From positions 1 through 10,297 of the forward strand of contig QEUW01000282.1 in the NCBI GenBank assembly GCA_003577005.1: DNA of 10,297 nucleotides, written 5' to 3'. Source of the DNA: Chloroflexota bacterium. GTDB taxonomy: Bacteria; Chloroflexota; Anaerolineae; Caldilineales; Caldilineaceae. Positions within the stretch are counted from its first letter, which is position 1. The number at the start of each line of letters is the position of its first letter. Below, piece after piece: positions 1 to 7,214 of this stretch. A program made the position numbers and the translations under genes. The notes beneath the pieces were generated by a model. The model was not told the DNA's origin. It saw nothing but the letters and a program-made list of their open reading frames with translations, and ran no database searches.

Positions 1-1
1 G

Positions 2-457
2 GTCCGCACCGCCAATGCGCTGGCGCTGCCGTTCGCCGATAACACATTTGACGCGGTATGGGCCAATGGCGTCCTGCATGCCACCGGCGACACGCCGCGC
101 GCCATCCAAGAAGCGCGGCGTGTCCTCAAGCCAGGCGGGCGCGCCATCATCTCACATTTCTACCGCAAGCCATCCTGGATGTATCTGCTGCATACGCTGG
201 GTCGAGAGAACATCGAGTACAAGGAAGAAGATCCCCCGGTGAACGAGTTCTATACCGAGGCGGAGATCCTAGCGATGTTTGGCGGCTTTCGCATTGTGGA
301 AGCAGTTCAAGAGCACTACCGCGCGCTGCCGGTGCGGAGGGATGGTCTCAAGGCTGGGCTGTACACGCGTGTCTTCAGGCCTGTCTATAACGTGCTGCCG
401 GAGCCAGTTGCCAAACGCTTTGCGTATAAACTGTCCGTGACTGCAATCAAGAACTGA
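2..457 (+). CDS. SAM-dependent methyltransferase, C-terminal part (5' cut by window edge)
   Basis: The reading frame is open from the window edge to a TGA stop and gives 151 residues with no start seen. The visible part begins in the second half of a class I Rossmann methyltransferase domain. LPFADNTFDAVWANGVLH followed by an ARRVLKPGGRAIIS stretch is the Methyltransf_11 pattern: the post-motif acidic loop, then the helix and strand carrying the LKPGG turn. The SAM-binding glycine motif I would lie upstream of the window. After the domain comes a tail of about 100 residues with FYTEAEILAMFGGF, typical of small-molecule methyltransferases. The stop codon overlaps the ATG of the next gene by one base, so the two are probably translationally coupled. 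The substrate cannot be read from the sequence. By context it may methylate a sugar or another component of the glycan. Confidence 0.88.
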   Translation, partial: VRTANALALPFADNTFDAVWANGVLHATGDTPRAIQEARRVLKPGGRAIISHFYRKPSWMYLLHTLGRENIEYKEEDPPVNEFYTEAEILAMFGGFRIVEAVQEHYRALPVRRDGLKAGLYTRVFRPVYNVLPEPVAKRFAYKLSVTAIKN

Positions 458-2412
458 TGTGCGGCATCTGTGGAAAGCTCAGCCCGGCAGGGGTCCGATT
501 GCAGGATCTGCAACGGATGGCGCAGGCCATCGCCCATCGGGGGCCTGACGACGAAGGCTTTTATGTCGACGGGTGTATCGGGCTGGGGAACCGCCGTCTT
601 AGCGTCATCGATGTGGGCGGCGGCCATCAACCGCTCGGCAACGAGGACGGAACCATCTGGATCGTCTACAACGGCGAAATCTATAACCATCGCCAGTTGC
701 GCCACGAACTAGAACAGCAAGGCCACACCTTTGGCACCCGCACCGACACAGAAGTCATCGTTCACTTGTACGAAGAGTGGGGTGACCGTTGTGTCGAGAA
801 GCTCAGCGGGATGTTCGCCTTTGCCCTTTGGGATAGCAGACGGGCCAGGTTGGTGCTGGCGCGCGACCCGCTGGGTCAGAAGCCCCTTTTCTTTGCGCGC
901 ATGGGTGACGACTTCCTGTTTGCCTCGGAGATCAAAGCGATCCTAGCGGCAGACCGGCGGGCACGGGAGCTTGACTCTCACTCGCTGCATGATTACCTCT
1001 CGTTACGCTTTGTTCCATCGCCGCGAACGATGCTGCGTCACATCCATAAACTGCCGCCAGCCCATATCGCGGTCGTTCAAGGGGCGGACGTGACGCTAAA
1101 GCGATATTGGCAGCTATCCTTTTACGATAAGCTGGACCTCTCCGAAGAAGAGATGGTGGCGGCTTTGGATGCCAAGCTGGCCGAGACGGTAGCATCGCAC
1201 CTGGTGAGCGATGTACCTGTCGGGGCCTTGCTCAGCGGCGGCATGGACTCCAGCATGGTTGCGGCGCTGATGGCCAGGCAAACGCAACCTGCCTTCAGCA
1301 CCTTCTCGATCGGTGTTCAAGAACAAGACTTCGACGAGCTTCCCTTTGCACGCCAGGTCGCGGATCACATTCAAGCTCGCCAGATTGCACAGACGATTGC
1401 GCCGGATGTCGTTCATCTGCTGCCGGCCATCATCTGGCACCTGGATGAACCGTCGGACCCCATCGCTGCCTGCCAGTTCGCGGCTGCACAGTTGGCGGCT
1501 CGCCACGTCAAGGTCGTTCTCGGCGGGGACGGCGGCGACGAGCTTTTTGCCGGCTTTGACCGCTACCTTGGGCTGTTGCGCCTTGAGCGCCATAGACGCT
1601 TGTCTAGGCTCTTGGGGACGAACCTCGTGGGCCAACTCGTCAGCGGGATCTCTGAAAGCTTCGCTTATAAAAGCACGACACAAAAGCTGCGTTGGGCGCA
1701 TCAGCTTTCACGCCAAGACAGTTTGGGCAGACGCTATGCCGAAGCCACCTGTTTCTTTCGTTTCAACCATGCGGACAAACAGGCGCTTTTTACAGCCGAT
1801 CTATGGGCAGCGGTGGCGCAGTGGGACTCGGCGGATGAGATCGCCGGCCAAGTGAACGGCGCTCCGGCGGCGGATCCGGTCGATCAAATGTTATATGCAG
1901 ATTACATGACTCGCTTGCCGGAACACTCGTTGATGCTCACCGACCGGATGACGATGGCGCATGGGTTGGAGTTACGGTCGCCTTTTCTCGACCATAGGTT
2001 GGTGGAATTTATGGCGATGGTTCCAAGCCAATTGAAGATCCGCGACCACGAACTCAAGCACATCCTGCGCCAGGTCGCCAAGCACTATCTACCGGCGGGG
2101 ATCGTCAACCGCCCCAAGCAGGGGTTTATGTTCCCGGTTGCCTATTGGTTTCGTGATCGGCTGTACCCACTTCTGAAGAGCCTGCTGCCCAATGGACGGC
2201 TTGTTCAAGAAAGGCTGCTTCGCCCCCAGGCGGTGCTGCGCCTGCTTGAAGAGCATCGCAGCAGCCGTATCGATCACCATGTGCGCCTGTGGATGCTGCT
2301 CAACTTGGAGCTATGGTATCAGATGTACATCGACCAAGTGCCGCGCGAAGCGGTGACCCAATCGCTCCATGCCTATGCTGACTCCGAATCCCGTCCGGCG
2401 TTCTCCAGATAG
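457..2412 (+). CDS. asnB: Asparagine-synthase-family glutamine amidotransferase (AsnB-like)
   Basis: A complete 651-residue class II glutamine amidotransferase fused to an asparagine-synthetase domain. The start MCGICGK leaves Cys2 as the N-terminal nucleophile that frees ammonia from glutamine. Further glutaminase residues are R47 in RRLSVID, N72-G73-E74 in NGEIYNH and D97 in TDTEV. The synthetase half has the ATP pyrophosphatase loop SGGMDSS (260-266), LDEPSDP, GGDGGDELFAG (356-366), then SLMLTDRMTMAHGLELRSPFLDHR and RPKQGF. All catalytic motifs look intact. Family members either make asparagine from aspartate, ATP and glutamine, or amidate other carboxylates such as sugar uronic acids or cell-wall precursors. 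Lying between a methyltransferase and a carbamoyltransferase, it more likely amidates a glycan component, but this is inference. It overlaps the upstream stop by one base and ends 10 bases before the next start. No clear ribosome site is seen, which fits coupling. The symbol names the family rather than a proven reaction. Confidence 0.95.
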   Translation: MCGICGKLSPAGVRLQDLQRMAQAIAHRGPDDEGFYVDGCIGLGNRRLSVIDVGGGHQPLGNEDGTIWIVYNGEIYNHRQLRHELEQQGHTFGTRTDTEVIVHLYEEWGDRCVEKLSGMFAFALWDSRRARLVLARDPLGQKPLFFARMGDDFLFASEIKAILAADRRARELDSHSLHDYLSLRFVPSPRTMLRHIHKLPPAHIAVVQGADVTLKRYWQLSFYDKLDLSEEEMVAALDAKLAETVASHLVSDVPVGALLSGGMDSSMVAALMARQTQPAFSTFSIGVQEQDFDELPFARQVADHIQARQIAQTIAPDVVHLLPAIIWHLDEPSDPIAACQFAAAQLAARHVKVVLGGDGGDELFAGFDRYLGLLRLERHRRLSRLLGTNLVGQLVSGISESFAYKSTTQKLRWAHQLSRQDSLGRRYAEATCFFRFNHADKQALFTADLWAAVAQWDSADEIAGQVNGAPAADPVDQMLYADYMTRLPEHSLMLTDRMTMAHGLELRSPFLDHRLVEFMAMVPSQLKIRDHELKHILRQVAKHYLPAGIVNRPKQGFMFPVAYWFRDRLYPLLKSLLPNGRLVQERLLRPQAVLRLLEEHRSSRIDHHVRLWMLLNLELWYQMYIDQVPREAVTQSLHAYADSESRPAFSR

Positions 2413-2416
2413 GATG
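2411..2416 (+). promoter_or_regulatory. Ribosome binding site deciding the carbamoyltransferase start
   Basis: AGGATG sits at the end of the amidotransferase gene, and its AGGA core is 8 bases before the ATG at 2423. This spacing favours 2423 over the ATG at 2414, which lies inside the site, and over the ATG at 2369, which is deep in the upstream gene. Confidence 0.5.
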
Positions 2417-2422
2417 AGCCAT

Positions 2423-4216
2423 ATGATGATCCTTGGCCTGATCGATAGCAAACCATCCGCAGCGGCTATCGTCCATGAGGGTCGAATCCTGGCCGCGGTG
2501 GCCGAAGAGAGACTGTGCCGCATGAAGCTGGCGAGCGGTATGCCGCGGGCAGCCATTGGTCAGGTGATGGATCAAGCAGGCATCATCGCCAAAGATATTG
2601 AACAAGTGGCCGTGGCGCAGAGAGTCAGCGTCTTCGAGCCGGAGCCTATCGCCTGGAAAGGGTGGTTTGACGACGCCGCGCTGAAGACGCGCCGGTTCGA
2701 CCGCTTGAGCGGCGCGCTCGCCCCGACGTTGGGCCGGTATCCGTTGGCTTGGCAGGCGCATCACCAGTTAAAGCGATGGCGCTCTCGTGAGCGGCTGCGC
2801 CAGATTCCAGCCCTCTTACGCAGCGCCTATGGCATCCATGCCCCTGTCCGCTTCTACGATCACCACTACTGTCATGCCACGACGGCCTATTACACCAGCG
2901 GTTGGGATGAGGCGCTGGTCGTGACATTGGATGGTGGCGGCGATGGGCTGTCGGGTAGCGTCTATGTGGGGCGGAACGGCCGGCTACATAAAGTGGCCGG
3001 AGTAGACAGCTTTCACTCGTTGGGCAACTTCTATTCCTATATCACCGAGCTATGCGGGTTTCGAGCCGAAAAACACGAAGGCAAGATCACCGGGCTGGCC
3101 GCCCTTGGCGAGCCGATCTACGCCGGCATCCTGCGCCAGTTTATTCACTATCGGCATCCGGGGCAGATTCGCTACTTGGTGCCGATGTACCATCATTCGG
3201 CCTTACAGCTCCTTGCCGAGCGGCTGCCTGCCGGCTTTGATCGCGCCCACCTGGCAGCGAGCGCGCAGCTTGTCCTGGAAGAAGTGGGCATTGCCTTTAT
3301 CCGTTATTGGCTGCGGCAAACCGGCATGCGGGCCATTGCCCTGGCCGGGGGAGTCTTTAGCAACGTCAAGTTCAACCAGCGAGTCCATGAGCTGGACGAG
3401 GTCGAGCGCATCTTTATCCACCCGGCGATGGATGACGCTGGTCTGTCGGTCGGCAGCGCGCTCGCCGCCCAGGCCGAGCAGCCGGGGTATGCCCCAAGCC
3501 GGATGACCCAGCGGCTGAAGAATGTTTACTTTGGTCCGGCCTATGGTGAAGATGAAGTGGCCAAGGCCGTCCAAAGCTCGCGCTGCGCTGCCCAATATGA
3601 ACCGAGCATTCACCGGCGCATCGCCGAGCTTGTGGCGCAAGGCTATGTCGTCGCCCGTTTCACCGGGCGGATGGAGTATGGGCCGCGCGCGCTGGGGCAC
3701 CGTTCAATTCTATGCCAGGCGACCGATGCCTCGGTGAACGACTGGCTCAACAAGAACCTACGCCGTACTGAGTTTATGCCCTTTGCTCCGGCAACGCTGG
3801 CGGAGTACGCCGGCCAGTGCTATGAAGGCTTGGCCGGCGCCGAGGATCCGGCACGCTTTATGACCATCACCTTTAACTGTACCCCGCGCATGCGCCAGCA
3901 ATCGCCGGGCGTCGTACATGTGGATGGCACGGCGCGCCCGCAACTCATTGACCCGGAGACCGCGCCGGATTTCTACGCCATCTTGGCTGCCTATCACGGG
4001 CTGACGGGAATTCCGTCGATGATCAATACCAGCTTCAATATGCACGAAGAGCCGATCGTCTGCAGCCCGCAAGATGCGCTGCGCTCGTTTCAACAGGGCA
4101 ACCTGGACTATCTAGCAATAGGAAACTGGCTGGTGACCAATCCGGCGCTGGCGGGCCAACCGACGCGTACAGAGCCGCAGCCCATGATGCAGTTTCAAGG
4201 CGATCTGACCCAATAA
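2423..4216 (+). CDS. O-carbamoyltransferase, NodU/CmcH/TobZ family
   Basis: 597 residues from the chosen start, the usual length for the family. Members transfer a carbamoyl group from carbamoyl phosphate, through carbamoyl-adenylate, to a hydroxyl on a sugar or antibiotic. The N-terminal Kae1-like domain starts with MMILGL and has AEERLCR, the metal-binding HHYCH (H147, H151), LDGGGDG (D170-G175), EKHEGKITGLAALG and LAGGVFSNVKFN. The C-terminal YrdC-like domain shows GRMEYGPRALGHRSI (415-429), RRTEFMPFAP, HVDGTARPQ and NTSFN (535-539). All are hallmark motifs and none appears broken. The start at 2423 is chosen because family proteins begin M-x-I-L-G and a ribosome site precedes it. The same frame is open back to 2369 inside the upstream gene, and 2414 and 2426 are other possible starts. 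With the neighbouring glycosyltransferases it probably carbamoylates a sugar of the glycan. The acceptor is unknown. Confidence 0.94.
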   Translation: MMILGLIDSKPSAAAIVHEGRILAAVAEERLCRMKLASGMPRAAIGQVMDQAGIIAKDIEQVAVAQRVSVFEPEPIAWKGWFDDAALKTRRFDRLSGALAPTLGRYPLAWQAHHQLKRWRSRERLRQIPALLRSAYGIHAPVRFYDHHYCHATTAYYTSGWDEALVVTLDGGGDGLSGSVYVGRNGRLHKVAGVDSFHSLGNFYSYITELCGFRAEKHEGKITGLAALGEPIYAGILRQFIHYRHPGQIRYLVPMYHHSALQLLAERLPAGFDRAHLAASAQLVLEEVGIAFIRYWLRQTGMRAIALAGGVFSNVKFNQRVHELDEVERIFIHPAMDDAGLSVGSALAAQAEQPGYAPSRMTQRLKNVYFGPAYGEDEVAKAVQSSRCAAQYEPSIHRRIAELVAQGYVVARFTGRMEYGPRALGHRSILCQATDASVNDWLNKNLRRTEFMPFAPATLAEYAGQCYEGLAGAEDPARFMTITFNCTPRMRQQSPGVVHVDGTARPQLIDPETAPDFYAILAAYHGLTGIPSMINTSFNMHEEPIVCSPQDALRSFQQGNLDYLAIGNWLVTNPALAGQPTRTEPQPMMQFQGDLTQ

Positions 4217-4234
4217 GGCGATCGCACTTTGGCC

Positions 4235-4246
4235 CACTCCGGAGTG
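4235..4246. repeat. 12-bp perfect palindrome in the gap before the DUF457 gene
   Basis: CACTCCGGAGTG equals its own reverse complement. It lies in the 43-base gap between the carbamoyltransferase stop and the next ATG, 13 bases before that start. It could be an operator for a dimeric regulator or chance in GC-rich DNA. There is no loop and no following T-run, so it is not a classical terminator. Confidence 0.4.
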
Positions 4247-4259
4247 CTAGAAGCAAGCC

Positions 4260-4799
4260 ATGCCATCACCTATTGCTCATTTGACCGCCGGCTACGTTGT
4301 CTATCGTCTATCGCGCAATCATGAACCAAAGCCTTCGCTGCGCCACCCACAATGGGGTCCAGCTCTGCTGTGGCTTGCGGGTGGTTTCTCCTTGCTGCCG
4401 GATATCGATTCGGCTGCCGGCGTGCTGTTAGGGGACTTCGCCCGCTATCACAATAACGCCACCCACAGTCTGCTGGTGGGCACAGGCATCGCATTAGGCT
4501 TTGCGGCGGTCATGAAGTGGCGCACCGGCAGCTTTGGCTTCTGGTTTCTGTTTGCCTTGGCTTGCTACAACCTGCACATCCTCATGGACGCAGCCACCTG
4601 GAGCCGGGGTGTCAAGGCCCTTTGGCCGCTCAGCGACCAACGCTTTCTCTCGCCGGTGTACCTTTTCTATGGCTTACATTGGTCGAACGGCCTGGCGAGC
4701 AGCAAACATCTCGTGACGATTGCCACAGAACTCGCCTTCGCAGCCGTCGTTCTCTTTCCATGGTGGGGCTGGCCGCGGCGCGCCCACATTCGGCCATAG
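4260..4799 (+). CDS. YdjM/DUF457-family membrane-bound predicted metal-dependent hydrolase
   Basis: A 179-residue membrane protein. It opens with MPSPIAHLTAG (H7), then LPDID (D48, D50), HNNATHS (H64, H69) and NLHILMD (H106, D110). These spaced His/Asp residues are the signature of the YdjM (DUF457) family, named for E. coli YdjM and described as LexA-regulated, inner-membrane, putative metal-dependent hydrolases. Hydrophobic stretches at about 33-46, 71-86, 91-104 and 152-168 suggest about four membrane segments, with the His/Asp residues near their ends. The reaction of the family is not established. The gene lies 43 bases after the carbamoyltransferase and 3 bases before a glycosyltransferase, so it appears to belong to the glycan operon. 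It might act on a lipid-linked or phosphorylated intermediate, but that is speculation. No strong ribosome site is visible; a weak AGAAG lies 6 bases upstream. Confidence 0.85.
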   Translation: MPSPIAHLTAGYVVYRLSRNHEPKPSLRHPQWGPALLWLAGGFSLLPDIDSAAGVLLGDFARYHNNATHSLLVGTGIALGFAAVMKWRTGSFGFWFLFALACYNLHILMDAATWSRGVKALWPLSDQRFLSPVYLFYGLHWSNGLASSKHLVTIATELAFAAVVLFPWWGWPRRAHIRP

Positions 4800-4802
4800 C
4801 CT

Positions 4803-5924
4803 ATGCGCATTGGGATCATGCTGCGCACCTATGACGAAAAAGGCGGTATTGGCGTCTACAGCCGCAACATCGTCGCCGAGCTGCTCAACCGGGACAAGCG
4901 CAACGAATATGTCCTCTTCTATCGCAACCCGGCGCATCTGGGGACGCACGCCGGCTGCGCCAACGTTCAGGAGCGTGTGGTCAAGGCCCCTCACATCGCG
5001 CTGTGGGATCAAATCGCCATCCCGGCAGCGTGCCGCCGCGAGTCTGTAGACGTGCTCTTTCATCCTAAGTTCACTGCGCCGCTGCCGGCTCCCTGCCCTG
5101 TGGTGATGACGGTCCATGGAGCAGACTGGTTTATCGAGGAGCAGGCGCAATACTATCATCCGCTCGACGTGCGCTACATGCGGCTGATGATGCCGCTCTA
5201 TCTCCAAAAATGCACCTCGGTGATTTCTGTCTCACAGCTGACCACCGAGAATTTTGAACGGATATTTGGCCTGCCAGATGGCAAGATGCGTACTGTCTAC
5301 TTTGCGCCGGCCCGCCATTTTAGCCGGGTCGAGGACCTAGCGGCCTTAGCCGCGGTGCGCGCCCGCTACGCGCTGCCCGAACGCTTTATCCTGACGCTCT
5401 CCAAACGCGCCGGCGATGGACGGAAAAACCTCGGCCAAATCTTCAAGGCCTATGCCGCCTATCACGCCAGCGTTTCCGAACCGCTGAAATTGGTTGTAGG
5501 CGGAAAGGATTGCCACCTCTTTCGCGATGAATATCGCCTGCCGGCCAGCGGCTACGGCCGCGATATTCTCTTTCCTGGCTGGTTGGAGCAAACGGATTTA
5601 CCAGCCATTTACACGCTGGCAGATCTCTACCTCTACCCTTCGAACCTCGAAGCGTTTCCCATCCCGATCACCGAAGCCTTGGCGTGTGGGACGCCGATCA
5701 TCACGTCGAAGGTCAACGGGCTGCAAGAGATCGCGCAAGGCGCCGCCCTTCTCGTAGACCCGCAGGATGTCACGGCGATCCGCGGTGCGATCTGCCAACT
5801 GCTAACCGATCCAGAGTTGCGCCAGACTCTTTCGATCAAGGGCCGGCTGCGAGCGCGCCAGTTTAGCTGGGATCAGTGCGCCGCCGGCACACTCTCGATC
5901 CTCGAGACGGCAGCCCGCCAATGA
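4803..5924 (+). CDS. GT4-family glycosyltransferase (GT-B fold)
   Basis: 373 residues, a normal length for a GT-B retaining glycosyltransferase of family GT4, which moves a sugar from a nucleotide-sugar donor in the cytoplasm or at the inner membrane face. The N-terminal acceptor domain opens with MRIGIMLRTY and a glycine-rich GGIGVYS loop (14-20), then TVHGADWF (103-110). The linker SVISVSQLTTENFERIFG (139-156) is the usual end of this domain. The C-terminal donor domain shows ILTLSKRAGDGRKNL (K208), FPGWLEQTDLPAIYTLADLYLYPS and the E-x7-E motif (E283, E291) in EAFPIPITEALACGTPII. It follows the DUF457 gene by 3 bases and overlaps the next gene by 4 (ATGA), so it is mid-operon. Donor and acceptor are unknown. 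It resembles mannosyl- and glucosyltransferases of the WbaZ/RfaB type, but a closer call is not supportable. Confidence 0.93.
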   Translation: MRIGIMLRTYDEKGGIGVYSRNIVAELLNRDKRNEYVLFYRNPAHLGTHAGCANVQERVVKAPHIALWDQIAIPAACRRESVDVLFHPKFTAPLPAPCPVVMTVHGADWFIEEQAQYYHPLDVRYMRLMMPLYLQKCTSVISVSQLTTENFERIFGLPDGKMRTVYFAPARHFSRVEDLAALAAVRARYALPERFILTLSKRAGDGRKNLGQIFKAYAAYHASVSEPLKLVVGGKDCHLFRDEYRLPASGYGRDILFPGWLEQTDLPAIYTLADLYLYPSNLEAFPIPITEALACGTPIITSKVNGLQEIAQGAALLVDPQDVTAIRGAICQLLTDPELRQTLSIKGRLRARQFSWDQCAAGTLSILETAARQ

Positions 5925-7093
5925 AGGTTGCAGAGTTGCCGGCCGGAAAAGACTTGATCACAGCATCCCCCCAAACAGCATTCCCTATGGATAATCACAT
6001 GCTAACCCATGCGGATACGACCGCGTCTAGGATTCTCTCAGTTGCGACGGCCAGCACGCGCGCCGGCAACAGTGCCGTTCCAGATCATACACGCTTGCCG
6101 AGAGTCGACTATGTTGAGCTACAGCGCCTGCTGAATGCCGACACGCTCGATTACAGTGCTTACGACCGGAAATATGCCGGCGGGCTCTTGCGCTATCTTG
6201 AAACGCAGTTACGCTCCGATGTGTATCTGGGCACCATCAGTTGGCTCAAAAGCCACAACCACGATCTGGTCTTTGCTTGGTCCGAGAGAGCCGGTATTCC
6301 ATTCGCCGCCTACAAACGCGCCTTGGGAACAAGCGCCCGTTTTGTAACCATGTTTCAGTGCTGGTCCAATCGTCAAGAGCGGGCCATCCAGACCCTAGAC
6401 TTGTTCAGCGCGATGGACGCCATCATCGTGCATTGCAGAAGCATGAAACGCAACCTGATCCGCCTAGGCGTACATGCGCACCAGGTCCATGTCATTCCCT
6501 ACAGCATTGACCAGACATTCTTTGCGCCGTCTGCCGCGCTAAAACCACAACGGGGGCGCATCCTGAGCGTAGGCGAGCCGCGCTCGCGCGATTACCCCTC
6601 TCTCTTCCGAGCCGTGGACGGGCTGCCTGTGGAGTTGCAGGTTGCTGCATCCGGCCATTGGTATGCGCGCGAGAAGAAGACCAACATGCCGATCTCCGTG
6701 CCGCACAATGTATCGATCAGCAAACGCCTCCCCCAAGCTGAACTCAGAGATCTATACGCCAGTTCACAATTTATCGTGCTGCCCATCCACAACCTCGTCT
6801 ATTCAGCCGGAGCCACAGCGGCGCTTGAAGCAGCCAGCATGGGACGAGCTGTCATCGCCTTTCGTTCAGAAGGAATTGTGGATTATGTGATTGACGGGGA
6901 GACCGGCATCCTCGTCGACCCCAGTGATGTCCCGGCCATGCGGCAGGCGATCCAATACCTGCTGGCGCACCCTGAAGAAGCCGAGCGGCTGGGTCAAAAC
7001 GCCCGGCGGCGAATTGAAAAAGAGTTGAACTTGGAAACGTATGTCTGCAAGATCGCGGATCTCTTGTTGAGGAACATGCCATCGCGCGCCTAG
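5921..7093 (+). CDS. GT4-like glycosyltransferase with a variant E-x7-E motif
   Basis: 390 residues from the ATG at 5921, whose ATGA overlaps the previous gene's stop; this is why it is preferred over an in-frame GTG at 5876. The first 55 or so residues look poorly structured, and a shorter start at 5987 is possible. The GT-B core follows: FVTMFQCWSNRQERAIQ and AMDAIIVHCRSMKRNLIRLGV, then VIPYSIDQTFF. The donor domain has RILSVGEPRSRDYPSLFRAV and ends with SAGATAALEAASMGRAVIAF and IDGETGILVDPSDV, the classic Glycos_transf_1 end. Glu303 matches the second Glu of E-x7-E, but the first position is Ser295. This substitution occurs in some GT4 subgroups, so activity is still likely. Role: adding one sugar of the same glycan as its neighbour; donor unknown. 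The next gene starts 1 to 121 bases later, depending on its true start. Confidence 0.88.
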   Translation: MKVAELPAGKDLITASPQTAFPMDNHMLTHADTTASRILSVATASTRAGNSAVPDHTRLPRVDYVELQRLLNADTLDYSAYDRKYAGGLLRYLETQLRSDVYLGTISWLKSHNHDLVFAWSERAGIPFAAYKRALGTSARFVTMFQCWSNRQERAIQTLDLFSAMDAIIVHCRSMKRNLIRLGVHAHQVHVIPYSIDQTFFAPSAALKPQRGRILSVGEPRSRDYPSLFRAVDGLPVELQVAASGHWYAREKKTNMPISVPHNVSISKRLPQAELRDLYASSQFIVLPIHNLVYSAGATAALEAASMGRAVIAFRSEGIVDYVIDGETGILVDPSDVPAMRQAIQYLLAHPEEAERLGQNARRRIEKELNLETYVCKIADLLLRNMPSRA

Positions 7094-7160
7094 AGTGCGC
7101 GCCATGCAGCCCCACATCCAGCCTCAGCACCGAGCATCACAGCACCAACAAGGGCAGTCT

Positions 7161-7214
7161 GCCAAGACGTTCAAGCCAAGACGTTCAAGCCAAGACATTC
7201 AACAAGACATTCAA
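7161..7214 (+). repeat. 14-bp tandem repeat, three full copies plus one 12-bp copy, abutting a start codon
   Basis: GCCAAGACGTTCAA occurs at 7161-7174 and 7175-7188. GCCAAGACATTCAA follows at 7189-7202 and CAAGACATTCAA at 7203-7214. The last copy ends on the base before the ATG at 7215. Copies 1 and 2 are identical; copies 3 and 4 share a G-to-A change, as stepwise duplication would leave. The 14-base period is not a multiple of three, which argues against it encoding a peptide repeat. It may be a leader element, a row of protein-binding sites, or a slippage-prone tract. Confidence 0.9.

Noticed and set aside
1114..1701. 195-codon open frame on the - strand inside the amidotransferase gene
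   Set aside because: Its protein has no recognisable motif, and the + strand frame has complete asparagine-synthase motifs across the same bases. It is a shadow common in GC-rich genes.
2369..2422. Longer N-terminus for the carbamoyltransferase from ATG 2369 or 2414
   Set aside because: It would overlap the amidotransferase or its ribosome site, and family proteins begin at the M-x-I-L-G strand, which matches 2423.
3203..3700. 165-codon - strand frame inside the carbamoyltransferase gene
   Set aside because: No family likeness; the + strand frame is fully explained by conserved motifs.
5876..5920. GTG start extending the second GT4 gene upstream
   Set aside because: It lies inside the previous gene, adds an Arg-rich stretch without family likeness, and ATG 5921 makes a typical ATGA overlap.
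7095..7214. N-terminal extension of the GT39-like protein through the tandem repeat
   Set aside because: The 14-base period is read in changing frames and the peptide is Gln/His-rich without likeness to the family. Not excluded, since no start has a good ribosome site.
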